DNA of 44,887 nt from Bacteroidales bacterium (GTDB taxonomy: Bacteria > Bacteroidota > Bacteroidia > Bacteroidales > P3): the NCBI GenBank assembly GCA_009785425.1, contig WQWI01000017.1:1-44887 (forward strand). The letters run 5' to 3'. Shown here piece by piece: positions 31,179-38,093 of this stretch. The position numbers were made by a program, and so were the translations under genes. The stretch's first letter is position 1. Every line of letters starts with the position of its first letter. The notes below the pieces were generated by a model. The model had not been told where the DNA came from. It saw only the letters and a program-made list of their open reading frames with translations, and did no database searches.

Positions 31179-32072
31179 TTATCTACTACCTCTACTGCCC
31201 CCACTCCTTGCTGGATGATTGAATTCTCTTGATGACCTATCACGTGGTCGACCTCTTACCGCTGTGCAATTATGCGGTTGTATCATTTGTGGTATCGCTT
31301 GATGCCTTGCATGTCGTAAATGATGAATCGGTGGACATCCACCAAAGCCAAGGTTATTTCTGTTTAATCTAGGATTAATACGCAGCCTAAAACCGACGTC
31401 GCCTGTAAATTCCCCGATGTGAGCACCCCTTTCGGTGAGCCCATGTAAAGATTTAAAAAAACTATGGTTGTATCCCATTTTTACAAAAAAATTCAAATTA
31501 TCTGTTAATATTCTATCATGCCTCAGCCCTACCCCTATTCCTGTTCTTCGGGATACTGCGTTTGGATTTATTAACCAAGTGCCTTGATCATTTATACCTA
31601 TTGTCTCATAGAATACACTCTTCAAAAGCCTAACATTGTCTGTTGATAAAAAATTAAGATTACTACTTAATCCTGCCTCAGCCCTACCCCTCATATACCC
31701 TGGCGAAGAAAATACATTTAATGATCCAAATAATTTATGATTATCCGAAACCCTTATATTCGCACCAGCCCCTACAGAAGCAGACCACCTCGGCACACTT
31801 AATTCCCACTCTCTGGATTCCTGATACACACGATGAAACATCTCTGTCCGCCACTTGTCACCAATGAAAACACCTTGTACTCCAGCTCTCACAAATGGTT
31901 GAATACCCGCTGACTCATTACCAAATGCAACCTTGAAACTTGCACCAGGAATCGCCCCCACAATCGGAGCACCAGAGTGGTTAACCTCTACCAACTGCCC
32001 CTGCGTCTCCGTGGACATTAGAGCTTTTGCGCCCATTAGTAATCCGATTCCTATTGTTTTAAGTTTCCCCAT
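31179..32072 (-). CDS. predicted exported barrel-like protein, unknown function (second of pair)
   Basis: 297 aa. The N-terminus MGKLKTIGIGLLMGAKALMSTETQGQ is a probable signal peptide. Strand-like segments (SFKVAFGNESAGIQPFVRAG, WSASVGAGANIRVSDNHKLFG, RTGIGVGLRHDRILTDNLNFFVKMGYN, GDVGFRLRINPRL) look like a small outer-membrane barrel. About 60 residues at the C-terminus are basic, His/Pro/Ser/Arg-rich and end GGSRGSR, so the usual terminal aromatic is missing. A Shine-Dalgarno-like AAAGGAG lies 11 nt before the start, which is rare in this window. It follows the 32095-32991 gene by 22 bp, same strand. Not recognised. Confidence 0.7.
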   Translation of the reverse strand: MGKLKTIGIGLLMGAKALMSTETQGQLVEVNHSGAPIVGAIPGASFKVAFGNESAGIQPFVRAGVQGVFIGDKWRTEMFHRVYQESREWELSVPRWSASVGAGANIRVSDNHKLFGSLNVFSSPGYMRGRAEAGLSSNLNFLSTDNVRLLKSVFYETIGINDQGTWLINPNAVSRRTGIGVGLRHDRILTDNLNFFVKMGYNHSFFKSLHGLTERGAHIGEFTGDVGFRLRINPRLNRNNLGFGGCPPIHHLRHARHQAIPQMIQPHNCTAVRGRPRDRSSREFNHPARSGGSRGSR

Positions 32073-32094
32073 AATGCTAAAACTCCTTTAATGT

Positions 32095-32991
32095 TTACCA
32101 TCTTCCTCTCTGCGTACCTTGACTTCTACCCCTTTGACCGCTCTGCATCCTTCTGATTTGGTCATTGGTTCTGCCAAGTTTCACGTGCGCCCCAACTCCG
32201 ATGGAAATAACGTTTTTTGTTGGCTCAGTATAATCTAATCTTCTATCATCACCAAAATCATTAATGAACTTTCTCCCAAAAAATGCCTCAGCAGTTAGAT
32301 TAATCCTTGGGGTGACTTCGAAATTGAATCTTCCACCTATTCTTCCTTCCATCGAATACTTAAAAGTGCGTCCATTAACCCTGCTTGTCTCATCAAATTC
32401 ACGTCTCTCAAGATCGTCAAAACTGCTACCTGTCATATACCACCCACTGCTTCTAAATGTTTCTGCAATACCAGTATTATTTATTGCGAATTGAGTGAAT
32501 AAGTCAAGGCTCTTTCTATTCGACAACCGCATTCTTCTAAGGTATTCAAAAAGTGTTTGATTGGAGTGTTGCCCTTGAGCTGGAAGATTAAGTTCACTTG
32601 GTGAAAACCCAATTGCCGCCCTTATCCTGTCTCGCTCACTCAACCAGATGCCCAAACCCACATTAATACTTGTTTGATTTGCGAAACGTGGAATATTATA
32701 TGAACTAGTATTTACTGTTTCGCCGAAAGGATTAGTAAAGACTTCTTTTTCATCAAACCCCTCCCCCTTCATTCTGAACCTGTTCACGAGCTCAAGAGAT
32801 GGTTCAATGCGCCCACGTCTTCCAAATCTTCCTGATATTTCAAGATTTCCACCCGCCTGTACATTTGTTGTTGGAAAGTTCGCCGAAAACTCATTAGCAA
32901 CAGTAGTTTCGTGCGCAAGTGCATCACCACCCAACTTAATTGCTGTGGCTGTACCTGCAATTTTTAAAGCGGTTTTTAATTTGTTTCTCAT
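32095..32991 (-). CDS. predicted exported barrel-like protein, unknown function (first of pair)
   Basis: 298 aa with N-terminal MRNKLKTALKIAGTATAIKLGGDALAHE, a probable signal peptide. The mature part is beta-rich (VQAGGNLEISGRFGRRGRIEPSLELVNRF, TSINVGLGIWLSERDRIRAAIGF, GRIGGRFNFEVTPRINLTAEAFFGRKF, VISIGVGAHVKLGR), again like a small outer-membrane barrel, and ends in a basic Gln/Gly/Arg tail with a terminal Trp. A Shine-Dalgarno AGAGGA precedes the ATG. It starts 60 nt after the terminator of the structured small RNA upstream, and no -7 box of its own is clear. Not a recognised family. Confidence 0.7.
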   Translation of the reverse strand: MRNKLKTALKIAGTATAIKLGGDALAHETTVANEFSANFPTTNVQAGGNLEISGRFGRRGRIEPSLELVNRFRMKGEGFDEKEVFTNPFGETVNTSSYNIPRFANQTSINVGLGIWLSERDRIRAAIGFSPSELNLPAQGQHSNQTLFEYLRRMRLSNRKSLDLFTQFAINNTGIAETFRSSGWYMTGSSFDDLERREFDETSRVNGRTFKYSMEGRIGGRFNFEVTPRINLTAEAFFGRKFINDFGDDRRLDYTEPTKNVISIGVGAHVKLGRTNDQIRRMQSGQRGRSQGTQRGRW

Positions 32992-33050
32992 GATTTTCCT
33001 CTATATTTTGAAAGTGTTATAGCATTATTTATTGATTGGATTTCGGATAT

Positions 33051-33078
33051 AAAAAAAGCGTGCAACTTGACTGCACGC
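33051..33078 (-). terminator. intrinsic terminator of the structured small RNA
   Basis: GCGTGCA and TGCACGC form a 7-bp stem with a 7-nt loop, followed on the minus strand by seven T. Confidence 0.85.
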
Positions 33079-33204
33079 CATCAGGTCCGCAAAAACCTTT
33101 ATATACCGCAAGCAAGAGCACGCAATATGCGTACCTTGCCTAATGGTATATAACTTGGACTAATCTATATCATTTTGCGGTTTGATGGCGATCAGGCATT
33201 AAGC
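33051..33204 (-). ncRNA. structured small RNA, about 154 nt, 6S-like architecture
   Basis: A consensus promoter (33209-33246) and an intrinsic terminator (33051-33078) bracket the region. Three perfect nested helices pair the two halves: GCCATCA/TGATGGC (33183-33189 with 33077-33083), CCGCAAAA/TTTTGCGG (33173-33180 with 33087-33094) and TTATATACC/GGTATATAA (33145-33153 with 33099-33107). A top hairpin ACGCATATTGCGT lies inside. Between the second and third helices is a one-sided bubble of about 19 nt. A long rod with a closing stem and an open bubble resembles 6S RNA, the RNA-polymerase regulator. However, 6S bubbles are usually more symmetric, so this name is provisional. No coding frame fits the region. 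Confidence 0.8.
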
Positions 33205-33208
33205 ACCA

Positions 33209-33246
33209 CAAAGATACAACATTTTTTTGAAACAGCCAAATATTTT
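33209..33246 (-). promoter_or_regulatory. promoter of the structured small RNA
   Basis: On the minus strand TTTG, N20, TATCTTTG; the -7 box is at 33209-33216. This is among the best consensus promoters in the window. Confidence 0.85.
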
Positions 33247-33365
33247 GCGTTATCAACACCGCTGTTAATAATTTTTCGTTCTGTTTTGCAACACATTGTG
33301 GCAAATGTTAAAAAATTTTAACTAAAAGTTTATACGAAAATCGGTTTTTTTGCGTTATATATAGT
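33241..33365 (-). promoter_or_regulatory. conserved AT-rich upstream element, copy in front of the small RNA
   Basis: Read on the minus strand it begins CTATATATAACGCAAAAAAA, continues GATTTTCGTATAAA and ends with ATTATTAACA (33263-33272) and TGTTGATAAC (33249-33258). It parallels 29248-29345 in sequence, in motif content and in position relative to the promoter. Confidence 0.5.
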
Positions 33366-33391
33366 AGGGGCGAGGTATACCTCGCCCCTAC
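33364..33391. repeat. GTAG...CTAC palindromic repeat (family B), copy 5
   Basis: Perfect 28-nt palindrome, GTAGGGGCGAGGTA and its complement, in the spacer between divergent transcription units. Confidence 0.9.
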
Positions 33392-33411
33392 CCCTCCCTA
33401 TGCGTGAAACT

Positions 33412-33494
33412 GTCATTCCCGTGCAGGCGGGAATCCCCCTGCAATAGGGGGAACGGTCAATTAGCAGGGAGATCCCCGCCTACGCGGGGATGAC
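33412..33494. repeat. GTCATT...GATGAC repeat (family A), copy 7
   Basis: 83 nt with diverged arms (GTCATTCCCGTGCAGGCGGG and CCCCGCCTACGCGGGGATGAC). Ends 28 nt before the next -7 box. Confidence 0.88.
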
Positions 33495-33522
33495 GATCAA
33501 TTAACAATTCATTTTTTTTTCG

Positions 33523-33530
33523 TATCTTTG
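33523..33530 (+). promoter_or_regulatory. -7 box of the thioredoxin-like gene; probably leaderless start
   Basis: TATCTTTG preceded by a T-tract, 4 nt before the ATG at 33535, the same arrangement as at 12813-12825. Confidence 0.65.
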
Positions 33531-33534
33531 TACT

Positions 33535-34944
33535 ATGAAACTGAAAAGAACCATTTTTTTGTTAATAATTTTCTGCGTAAGCATTGGTTTTACGCAAGCA
33601 CAAATCCAAAGAACGATAATCAATGCCTGTGCCGAAGGTGCCGAAAATCGTACCGCACGGCTGTATCTGGAATGTGCCATGACACGATTTCAGTGGAAAG
33701 TTGATCAGCAAATCATCAGTAGTGACGGGTGTTTTCAGCTGTCTGCAGAAATTTCTCAAACATTGAGAGCGTTTATCAGAATAGATTTTTTTCAAACGTT
33801 TATTTTTCTTCAGCCCGGCGAAACTTACAACATTATTTTTGATTCCTTCGATTTTAGAATTGATGAGCGAGTCAATCCGTTCAGTTTGGATCAGTTTTTA
33901 TCCTACCGTTTCGAAGAAGCCGATTCTAACGAGCTGAATCGCCTCATTTGGAGATTTGAAAACATGTACAACCAGTTTATTTTTGAAAATTTCTTGGAAG
34001 ACGGAACAATTTCCCGTGAAGCATTCAGTGATTTCGAAAATTTAGTTCGGGAGACATTTGCATTCTCCGGACACGGTTATTTTCTCGACTACAAACGACA
34101 CGCTATGGCGGATATAAAGCGGATTTTCCGTCTAACTTCACCCGCAAATTTGTTTTTAACCTATATTCAAGACCGACCGATTCTTTACAACAATGTTGCT
34201 TTTGCAGATTTTATCACAGGTTTTTTTGAGAATTATTTTCCATACCAAATCCGATATAATCGTTTGGTTTTTGAGGATCAAATTAATCTAACTCAGAATT
34301 TGACGGCGATTATGGATTCGTTGGGGCGTGACACAATTCTACAAAACGAACAACTTCGAGAGTTTGTGTTTTTACTGGGCTTACGAGAATTATGGCATAA
34401 TCCGGACTTTAGCAATTGGGCTATTTTGAAATTGTTGTCGGATATTGGAAGCACAACTATATTTCCCCAACATGCGGAGTTAGCGTATCGAATTACCAGA
34501 ATGCTGCTACGTTTCGAACCGGGCATCAATACAGCCAATTTCCAATTTTCAAATCCACAAACAGGACTGCCTCATGATTTTTCCTTATCATCAAGATACA
34601 AATACATTTTGTTTGTTACAGGTATTTGCGAATCTTGCGAAGCAGAAATCAGTATCTTGCGAGGCATCGCTGAAAATCTTAGCCATATCGTAGATTTTTA
34701 TGTCGTGAGTTGCGATTATGAAGTCAGTCGAGCCTTGCAAAACATGCCGAGAAATCTGGGAAATATCACGTTTTTACATTTCAATAAAGATTTTGAAGCA
34801 CTTGAAAGTATTGGTCTTTTCAGTTTTCCGACTGCTATTTGGTTGGATTCCGAAAATATCATTCAGTCGTACAATTTTCTATTACCGAGCAATCGTGCAG
34901 AGCAGGGTATTCGGCAATTAACCTCTCCGCAAAGACGCCGTTAG
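33535..34944 (+). CDS. exported protein with C-terminal thioredoxin-like domain
   Basis: 469 aa. Signal peptide (about 1-22, GFTQAQ), an N-terminal beta-rich region (about 25-105), a helical middle, and a C-terminal thioredoxin-like domain (about 345-465) with YKYILFVTGICESCEAEI. Cys365 and Cys368 form a CxxC motif, and the cis-Pro-like FPTAIW follows. This layout matches the TlpA-like periplasmic thiol-disulfide proteins that are abundant in Bacteroidota, here with a divergent active site (CESC). Substrate unknown. The stop codon shares bases with that of the converging NUDIX gene. Confidence 0.8.
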   Translation: MKLKRTIFLLIIFCVSIGFTQAQIQRTIINACAEGAENRTARLYLECAMTRFQWKVDQQIISSDGCFQLSAEISQTLRAFIRIDFFQTFIFLQPGETYNIIFDSFDFRIDERVNPFSLDQFLSYRFEEADSNELNRLIWRFENMYNQFIFENFLEDGTISREAFSDFENLVRETFAFSGHGYFLDYKRHAMADIKRIFRLTSPANLFLTYIQDRPILYNNVAFADFITGFFENYFPYQIRYNRLVFEDQINLTQNLTAIMDSLGRDTILQNEQLREFVFLLGLRELWHNPDFSNWAILKLLSDIGSTTIFPQHAELAYRITRMLLRFEPGINTANFQFSNPQTGLPHDFSLSSRYKYILFVTGICESCEAEISILRGIAENLSHIVDFYVVSCDYEVSRALQNMPRNLGNITFLHFNKDFEALESIGLFSFPTAIWLDSENIIQSYNFLLPSNRAEQGIRQLTSPQRRR

Positions 34945-35435
34945 TGGAGACTATACTGTGAAAAATACCATTCGAAACAATTCCGAATAGTAGGGTACAT
35001 CAACGGTCTTAGCTGTTCGATTTTTGTTTGAGAAGCCCAAAGCACTTCAGAAATTTCTTCTTCAAATTGTGGTGATAACGGACTTTCGTCAGAAGTTTCC
35101 ATTTCAAACCAATCGCATTTTTTTAGCACAATTTCATTATTTGAATCAACAAAAAGATGATACGTTCGTGGCATTTTCTTGACGATTTTCAATTCTGAAA
35201 CTCCTGTTTCTTCTTGTACTTCACGGAGTGCACACGCTTCGATTGTTTCGCCGGCATCTAATTTCCCTTTTGGGAGATCCCATTTTCCACGTCGGAAAAT
35301 CAGTAAAAATTCGCCTTTGGAATTTTTGACTAATCCACCACCTGCCCTTTCGTTTTTGAATGCTTTTTTTAGCGATTCATAGCTTGTTTCGTCAAGCGTT
35401 ATCGGTGTGTTGTTGTAAAAGACGGTTTTGCTCAC
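34941..35435 (-). CDS. NUDIX hydrolase
   Basis: 164 aa. The Nudix box GKLDAGETIEACALREVQEETGV (about 57-79) fits Gx5Ex7REUxEExGU, so the protein hydrolyses a nucleoside diphosphate linked to another group. The rest has the expected alpha/beta sandwich. Substrate unknown. Start is GTG at 35435, sharing its G with the TAG stop of ettA (TAGTG), so its translation is likely coupled to EttA. Confidence 0.9.
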   Translation of the reverse strand: MSKTVFYNNTPITLDETSYESLKKAFKNERAGGGLVKNSKGEFLLIFRRGKWDLPKGKLDAGETIEACALREVQEETGVSELKIVKKMPRTYHLFVDSNNEIVLKKCDWFEMETSDESPLSPQFEEEISEVLWASQTKIEQLRPLMYPTIRNCFEWYFSQYSLH

Positions 35436-37111
35436 TACGCCATTAACTTCTTGTACTTAAATCGTTTTGGAGTAGTGTCGCCCAAACGTTTTTTCTTATT
35501 TTCCTCATATTCGGAATACGTTCCTTCGAAAAAATAAACTTGCGAATCACCTTCAAACGCCAAAATATGTGTACAAACACGATCTAAAAACCAACGATCA
35601 TGCGAAATAATTACCGCACAACCTGCAAAATTTTCCAAGCCTTCTTCCAATGCACGAAGCGTGTTTACATCAATATCATTCGTTGGTTCGTCAAGCAACA
35701 ATACGTTACCTTCCGATTTCAAGGTTAATGCCAATTGCAAGCGATTACGCTCGCCACCGGAAAGCACGCCCGCTTTTTTACCTTGATCCGAGCCACCGAA
35801 ATTGAAACGTGAAACATAAGCTCGTGAATTGGTTAGTCGTCCGCCCAAACGAATTTGTTCGTTGCCTTCCGAAACCACTTCCCACACGGTTTTTTCGGGG
35901 TCAATACTTGCGTGTTGTTGGTCAACGTAGGCAGGTTTCACGCTTTCGCCGATTTTGAACTCGCCGTTGTCGGCTGTTTCCAAACCCATAATCATACGGA
36001 ACAATGTCGTTTTTCCGGCACCGTTTGGCCCGATAATCCCAACAATTCCGGCAGGAGGCAACGAAAAGTTCAAATTTTCGTACAACAATTTATCGCCATA
36101 AGCCTTAGAAACATTGACCGCTTCGATAACATTCGTTCCCAAACGCGGGCCATCGGGAATATAAATTTCGAGTTTTTCCTCTTTTTGTTTGCCGTCTTCC
36201 GCAAGCATTTTTTCGTATGCATTCAAACGTGCTTTTCCCTTTGCATGACGGGCTTTTGGAGCCATTCGTGCCCATTCCAATTCACGTTCTAAGGTTTTTC
36301 TTCGGCGTGATTCTGTCTTCTCTTCCTGTGCCATGCGTGTGGTTTTTTGGTCAAGCCACGAACTGTAATTTCCTTTCCATGGAATGCCCTCTCCCCTATC
36401 CAATTCTAAAATCCAACCAGCCACATTATCCAAAAAATAGCGGTCGTGCGTCACGGCGATGACCGTACCTTTGTAGTGTTGCAAGTGAAGTTCGAGCCAT
36501 TGAATACTTTCTGCATCCAAATGGTTAGTAGGCTCGTCCAAAAGCAAAATTTCGGGTTCTTGCAACAGCAAGCGACACAGAGCCACTCGACGTTTTTCGC
36601 CTCCCGAAAGATTTTTAACCAATTGTTCTTCCGGCGGACAATTCAACGCATCCATTGCACGTTCGAGTTTGGTGTCTAACTCCCAAGCATCGTATTGCTC
36701 AAGCAACTCCGTGAGTTCGCCTTGACGTTCGATAAGTTTATTCATCTCATCGTCGCTCATTGGTTCGGCAAATTTTGCGTTGATTTCCTCGTATTCCTTA
36801 AGATAATTTACAACGTCCTGAACACCTTCTTCCACAATTTGTCGCACAGTTTTCTCACCGTCTAAAATCGGCTCCTGCGGAAGGTATCCCACACGGTAAC
36901 CGGGCGAAAAAACCACTTCGCCTTGAAACGACTTTTCCTCGCCGGCAATGATTCTAAGCAACGTGGATTTTCCCGAGCCGTTCAAGCCGATAATACCAAT
37001 TTTTGCACCGTAAAAAAACGACAAATAAATGTTTTTAAGTACTTGTTTTGATGGTGGAAATGTTTTGGAAACATTGACCATCGAGAAAATGATTTTGGGT
37101 TCGTCTGCCAT
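35435..37111 (-). CDS. ettA: ABC-F translation factor EttA
   Basis: 558 aa, the usual length. Two ABC ATPase domains without membrane segments: Walker A GLNGSGKST (42-50) and GPNGAGKT (361-368), signatures LSGGEKRR (168-175) and LSGGERNR, and Walker B LLLDEPTN twice. The linker ARMAPKARHAKGKARLNAYEKM (about 281-302) is the P-site-tRNA interaction motif of the EttA group. It binds the ribosomal E site and gates entry into elongation according to ATP/ADP level. Its leader (37112 to about 37181) contains a family D repeat. Confidence 0.95.
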   Translation of the reverse strand: MADEPKIIFSMVNVSKTFPPSKQVLKNIYLSFFYGAKIGIIGLNGSGKSTLLRIIAGEEKSFQGEVVFSPGYRVGYLPQEPILDGEKTVRQIVEEGVQDVVNYLKEYEEINAKFAEPMSDDEMNKLIERQGELTELLEQYDAWELDTKLERAMDALNCPPEEQLVKNLSGGEKRRVALCRLLLQEPEILLLDEPTNHLDAESIQWLELHLQHYKGTVIAVTHDRYFLDNVAGWILELDRGEGIPWKGNYSSWLDQKTTRMAQEEKTESRRRKTLERELEWARMAPKARHAKGKARLNAYEKMLAEDGKQKEEKLEIYIPDGPRLGTNVIEAVNVSKAYGDKLLYENLNFSLPPAGIVGIIGPNGAGKTTLFRMIMGLETADNGEFKIGESVKPAYVDQQHASIDPEKTVWEVVSEGNEQIRLGGRLTNSRAYVSRFNFGGSDQGKKAGVLSGGERNRLQLALTLKSEGNVLLLDEPTNDIDVNTLRALEEGLENFAGCAVIISHDRWFLDRVCTHILAFEGDSQVYFFEGTYSEYEENKKKRLGDTTPKRFKYKKLMA

Positions 37112-37128
37112 TTGAATTTAGGTTTTGA

Positions 37129-37173
37129 CCCTTCGACATTTCGACACGCTCAATGCATCGCTTCGCTCAGGGC
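37129..37173. repeat. CCCTTCGACA...CTTCGCTCAGGG repeat (family D) in ettA leader
   Basis: About 45 nt, beginning CCCTTCGACATTTCGACACG and ending CTTCGCTCAGGG, related to the arms of 13346-13412. It lies between the promoter and start codon of ettA. Confidence 0.7.
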
Positions 37174-37186
37174 AAGTTTTAAAATG

Positions 37187-37194
37187 CAAAGGTA
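37187..37194 (-). promoter_or_regulatory. -7 box of ettA, divergent from plus-strand boxes
   Basis: TACCTTTG on the minus strand, with TTTG 18 nt upstream (37213-37216). Plus-strand boxes TACCTTTG (37225-37232) and TATATTTG (37264-37271) face away from it. Confidence 0.65.
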
Positions 37195-37224
37195 CGAAAA
37201 ATTTTGTTATTTCAAAACATTTTG

Positions 37225-37271
37225 TACCTTTGCAAAACGAGGGCAGAAACCAAAATTTATTCGTATATTTG
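37225..37271 (+). promoter_or_regulatory. two plus-strand -7 boxes without an obvious gene
   Basis: TACCTTTG (37225-37232, TTTG 18 nt upstream) and TATATTTG (37264-37271). The next plus-strand feature is only a hairpin, TCAGGA...TCCTGA (37282-37310), so either a very short transcript or chance matches. Confidence 0.35.
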
Positions 37272-37281
37272 CAAAAAGACA

Positions 37282-37310
37282 TCAGGAAAAATCCGCTACT
37301 CTAATCCTGA
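37282..37310 (-). terminator. weak hairpin after the secreted protein gene
   Basis: TCAGGA and TCCTGA pair around a 17-nt loop; on the minus strand the stem is followed by TGTCTTTTT. Probable terminator of the gene at 37322-37993. Confidence 0.45.
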
Positions 37311-37321
37311 ACCTTTAATTT

Positions 37322-37993
37322 TCACCTCGCTATGAGCAAGCTATTGGCGAATAAAGTCAGTCCGCGTAAATGTTGTTCGTTTCCGAAGTCGATGTTGTTT
37401 TCTTGCATGAATGTTTCGAGTTGAGATCTGACCGGACGGTAGAGACGGAGAAAATTTCGTCTGGTGGCTTGGTGTGCATTACGATCTTTCATTAAATAGT
37501 ACCCTGTTATGGCCAAATAGTTGAACTGTCGATGTTCAATATTTGTGGGCGATGTACTCAACCCTACCACACTGTTGAAGTCGAATTGCGTCACCACGTC
37601 AACAGCAGCTGTTGCTGTTGGGGTACCAAAAGCACCCTTTTGTCTTTCTTCTCTAACCAAGTGTTTTTTTCTCAACAACGTGACCGGTCCGTTCTGAATC
37701 ACGACGGCAAAACCTTGCCGTCCGACAGGCACAAAAATATCATTTCCGATAATGATGTGCGAAATGTTGCGGTCGTGAGGGAGATTCAATACTTGACCAT
37801 TTTCGACAAACTGCATTTTTTGTAAAACAAAATTATAATTTAGCATTGAACTGCCAACTTCTCCATCTAAAAAATACACAAATCCGATTTTGAATTCGTC
37901 ATTAAAAAAAGTGTTTTCTTGAGAAAAGGGGGGTTGTGTTTGCCCCACCCACCCAACGATTAAACAAAGGATTAAGGTTAATAAGCGTTTCAT
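37322..37993 (-). CDS. secreted protein of unknown function
   Basis: 223 aa with signal peptide (about 1-20, ending VGQTQ). The mature part has a short beta-rich region with FVYFLDGEVGSSMLNYNFVLQKMQFVENGQVLNL and IIGNDIFVPV, a pattern seen in Bacteroidota periplasmic proteins of unknown role. The C-terminal helices contain NAHQATRRNFLRLY. It has no catalytic motif that I recognise. It stands alone between a weak terminator and the susCD-operon terminator. Confidence 0.75.
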   Translation of the reverse strand: MKRLLTLILCLIVGWVGQTQPPFSQENTFFNDEFKIGFVYFLDGEVGSSMLNYNFVLQKMQFVENGQVLNLPHDRNISHIIIGNDIFVPVGRQGFAVVIQNGPVTLLRKKHLVREERQKGAFGTPTATAAVDVVTQFDFNSVVGLSTSPTNIEHRQFNYLAITGYYLMKDRNAHQATRRNFLRLYRPVRSQLETFMQENNIDFGNEQHLRGLTLFANSLLIAR

Positions 37994-38028
37994 AGCGATT
38001 GTTTTTTGGTGTTATCTACTAAAGAAAA

Positions 38029-38058
38029 GAAGACCGCCTAAGAAAGGCGGTCTTCTTC
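38029..38058 (-). terminator. strong intrinsic terminator of the susCD operon
   Basis: GAAGACCGCC (38029-38038) and GGCGGTCTTC (38046-38055) form a perfect 10-bp stem with a 7-nt loop, followed on the minus strand by TTTTCTTT. It lies 36 bp after the last gene of the operon. Confidence 0.85.
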
Positions 38059-38093
38059 ACCCTTTCTGTTACAAAAGGTTACACAGTTTTTTA

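Noticed and set aside
29248-33365. The inverted AT-rich elements as ends of a genomic island
   Set aside because: The enclosed segment starts with the housekeeping gene ispG and each element has the same relation to a promoter; a regulatory role is simpler.
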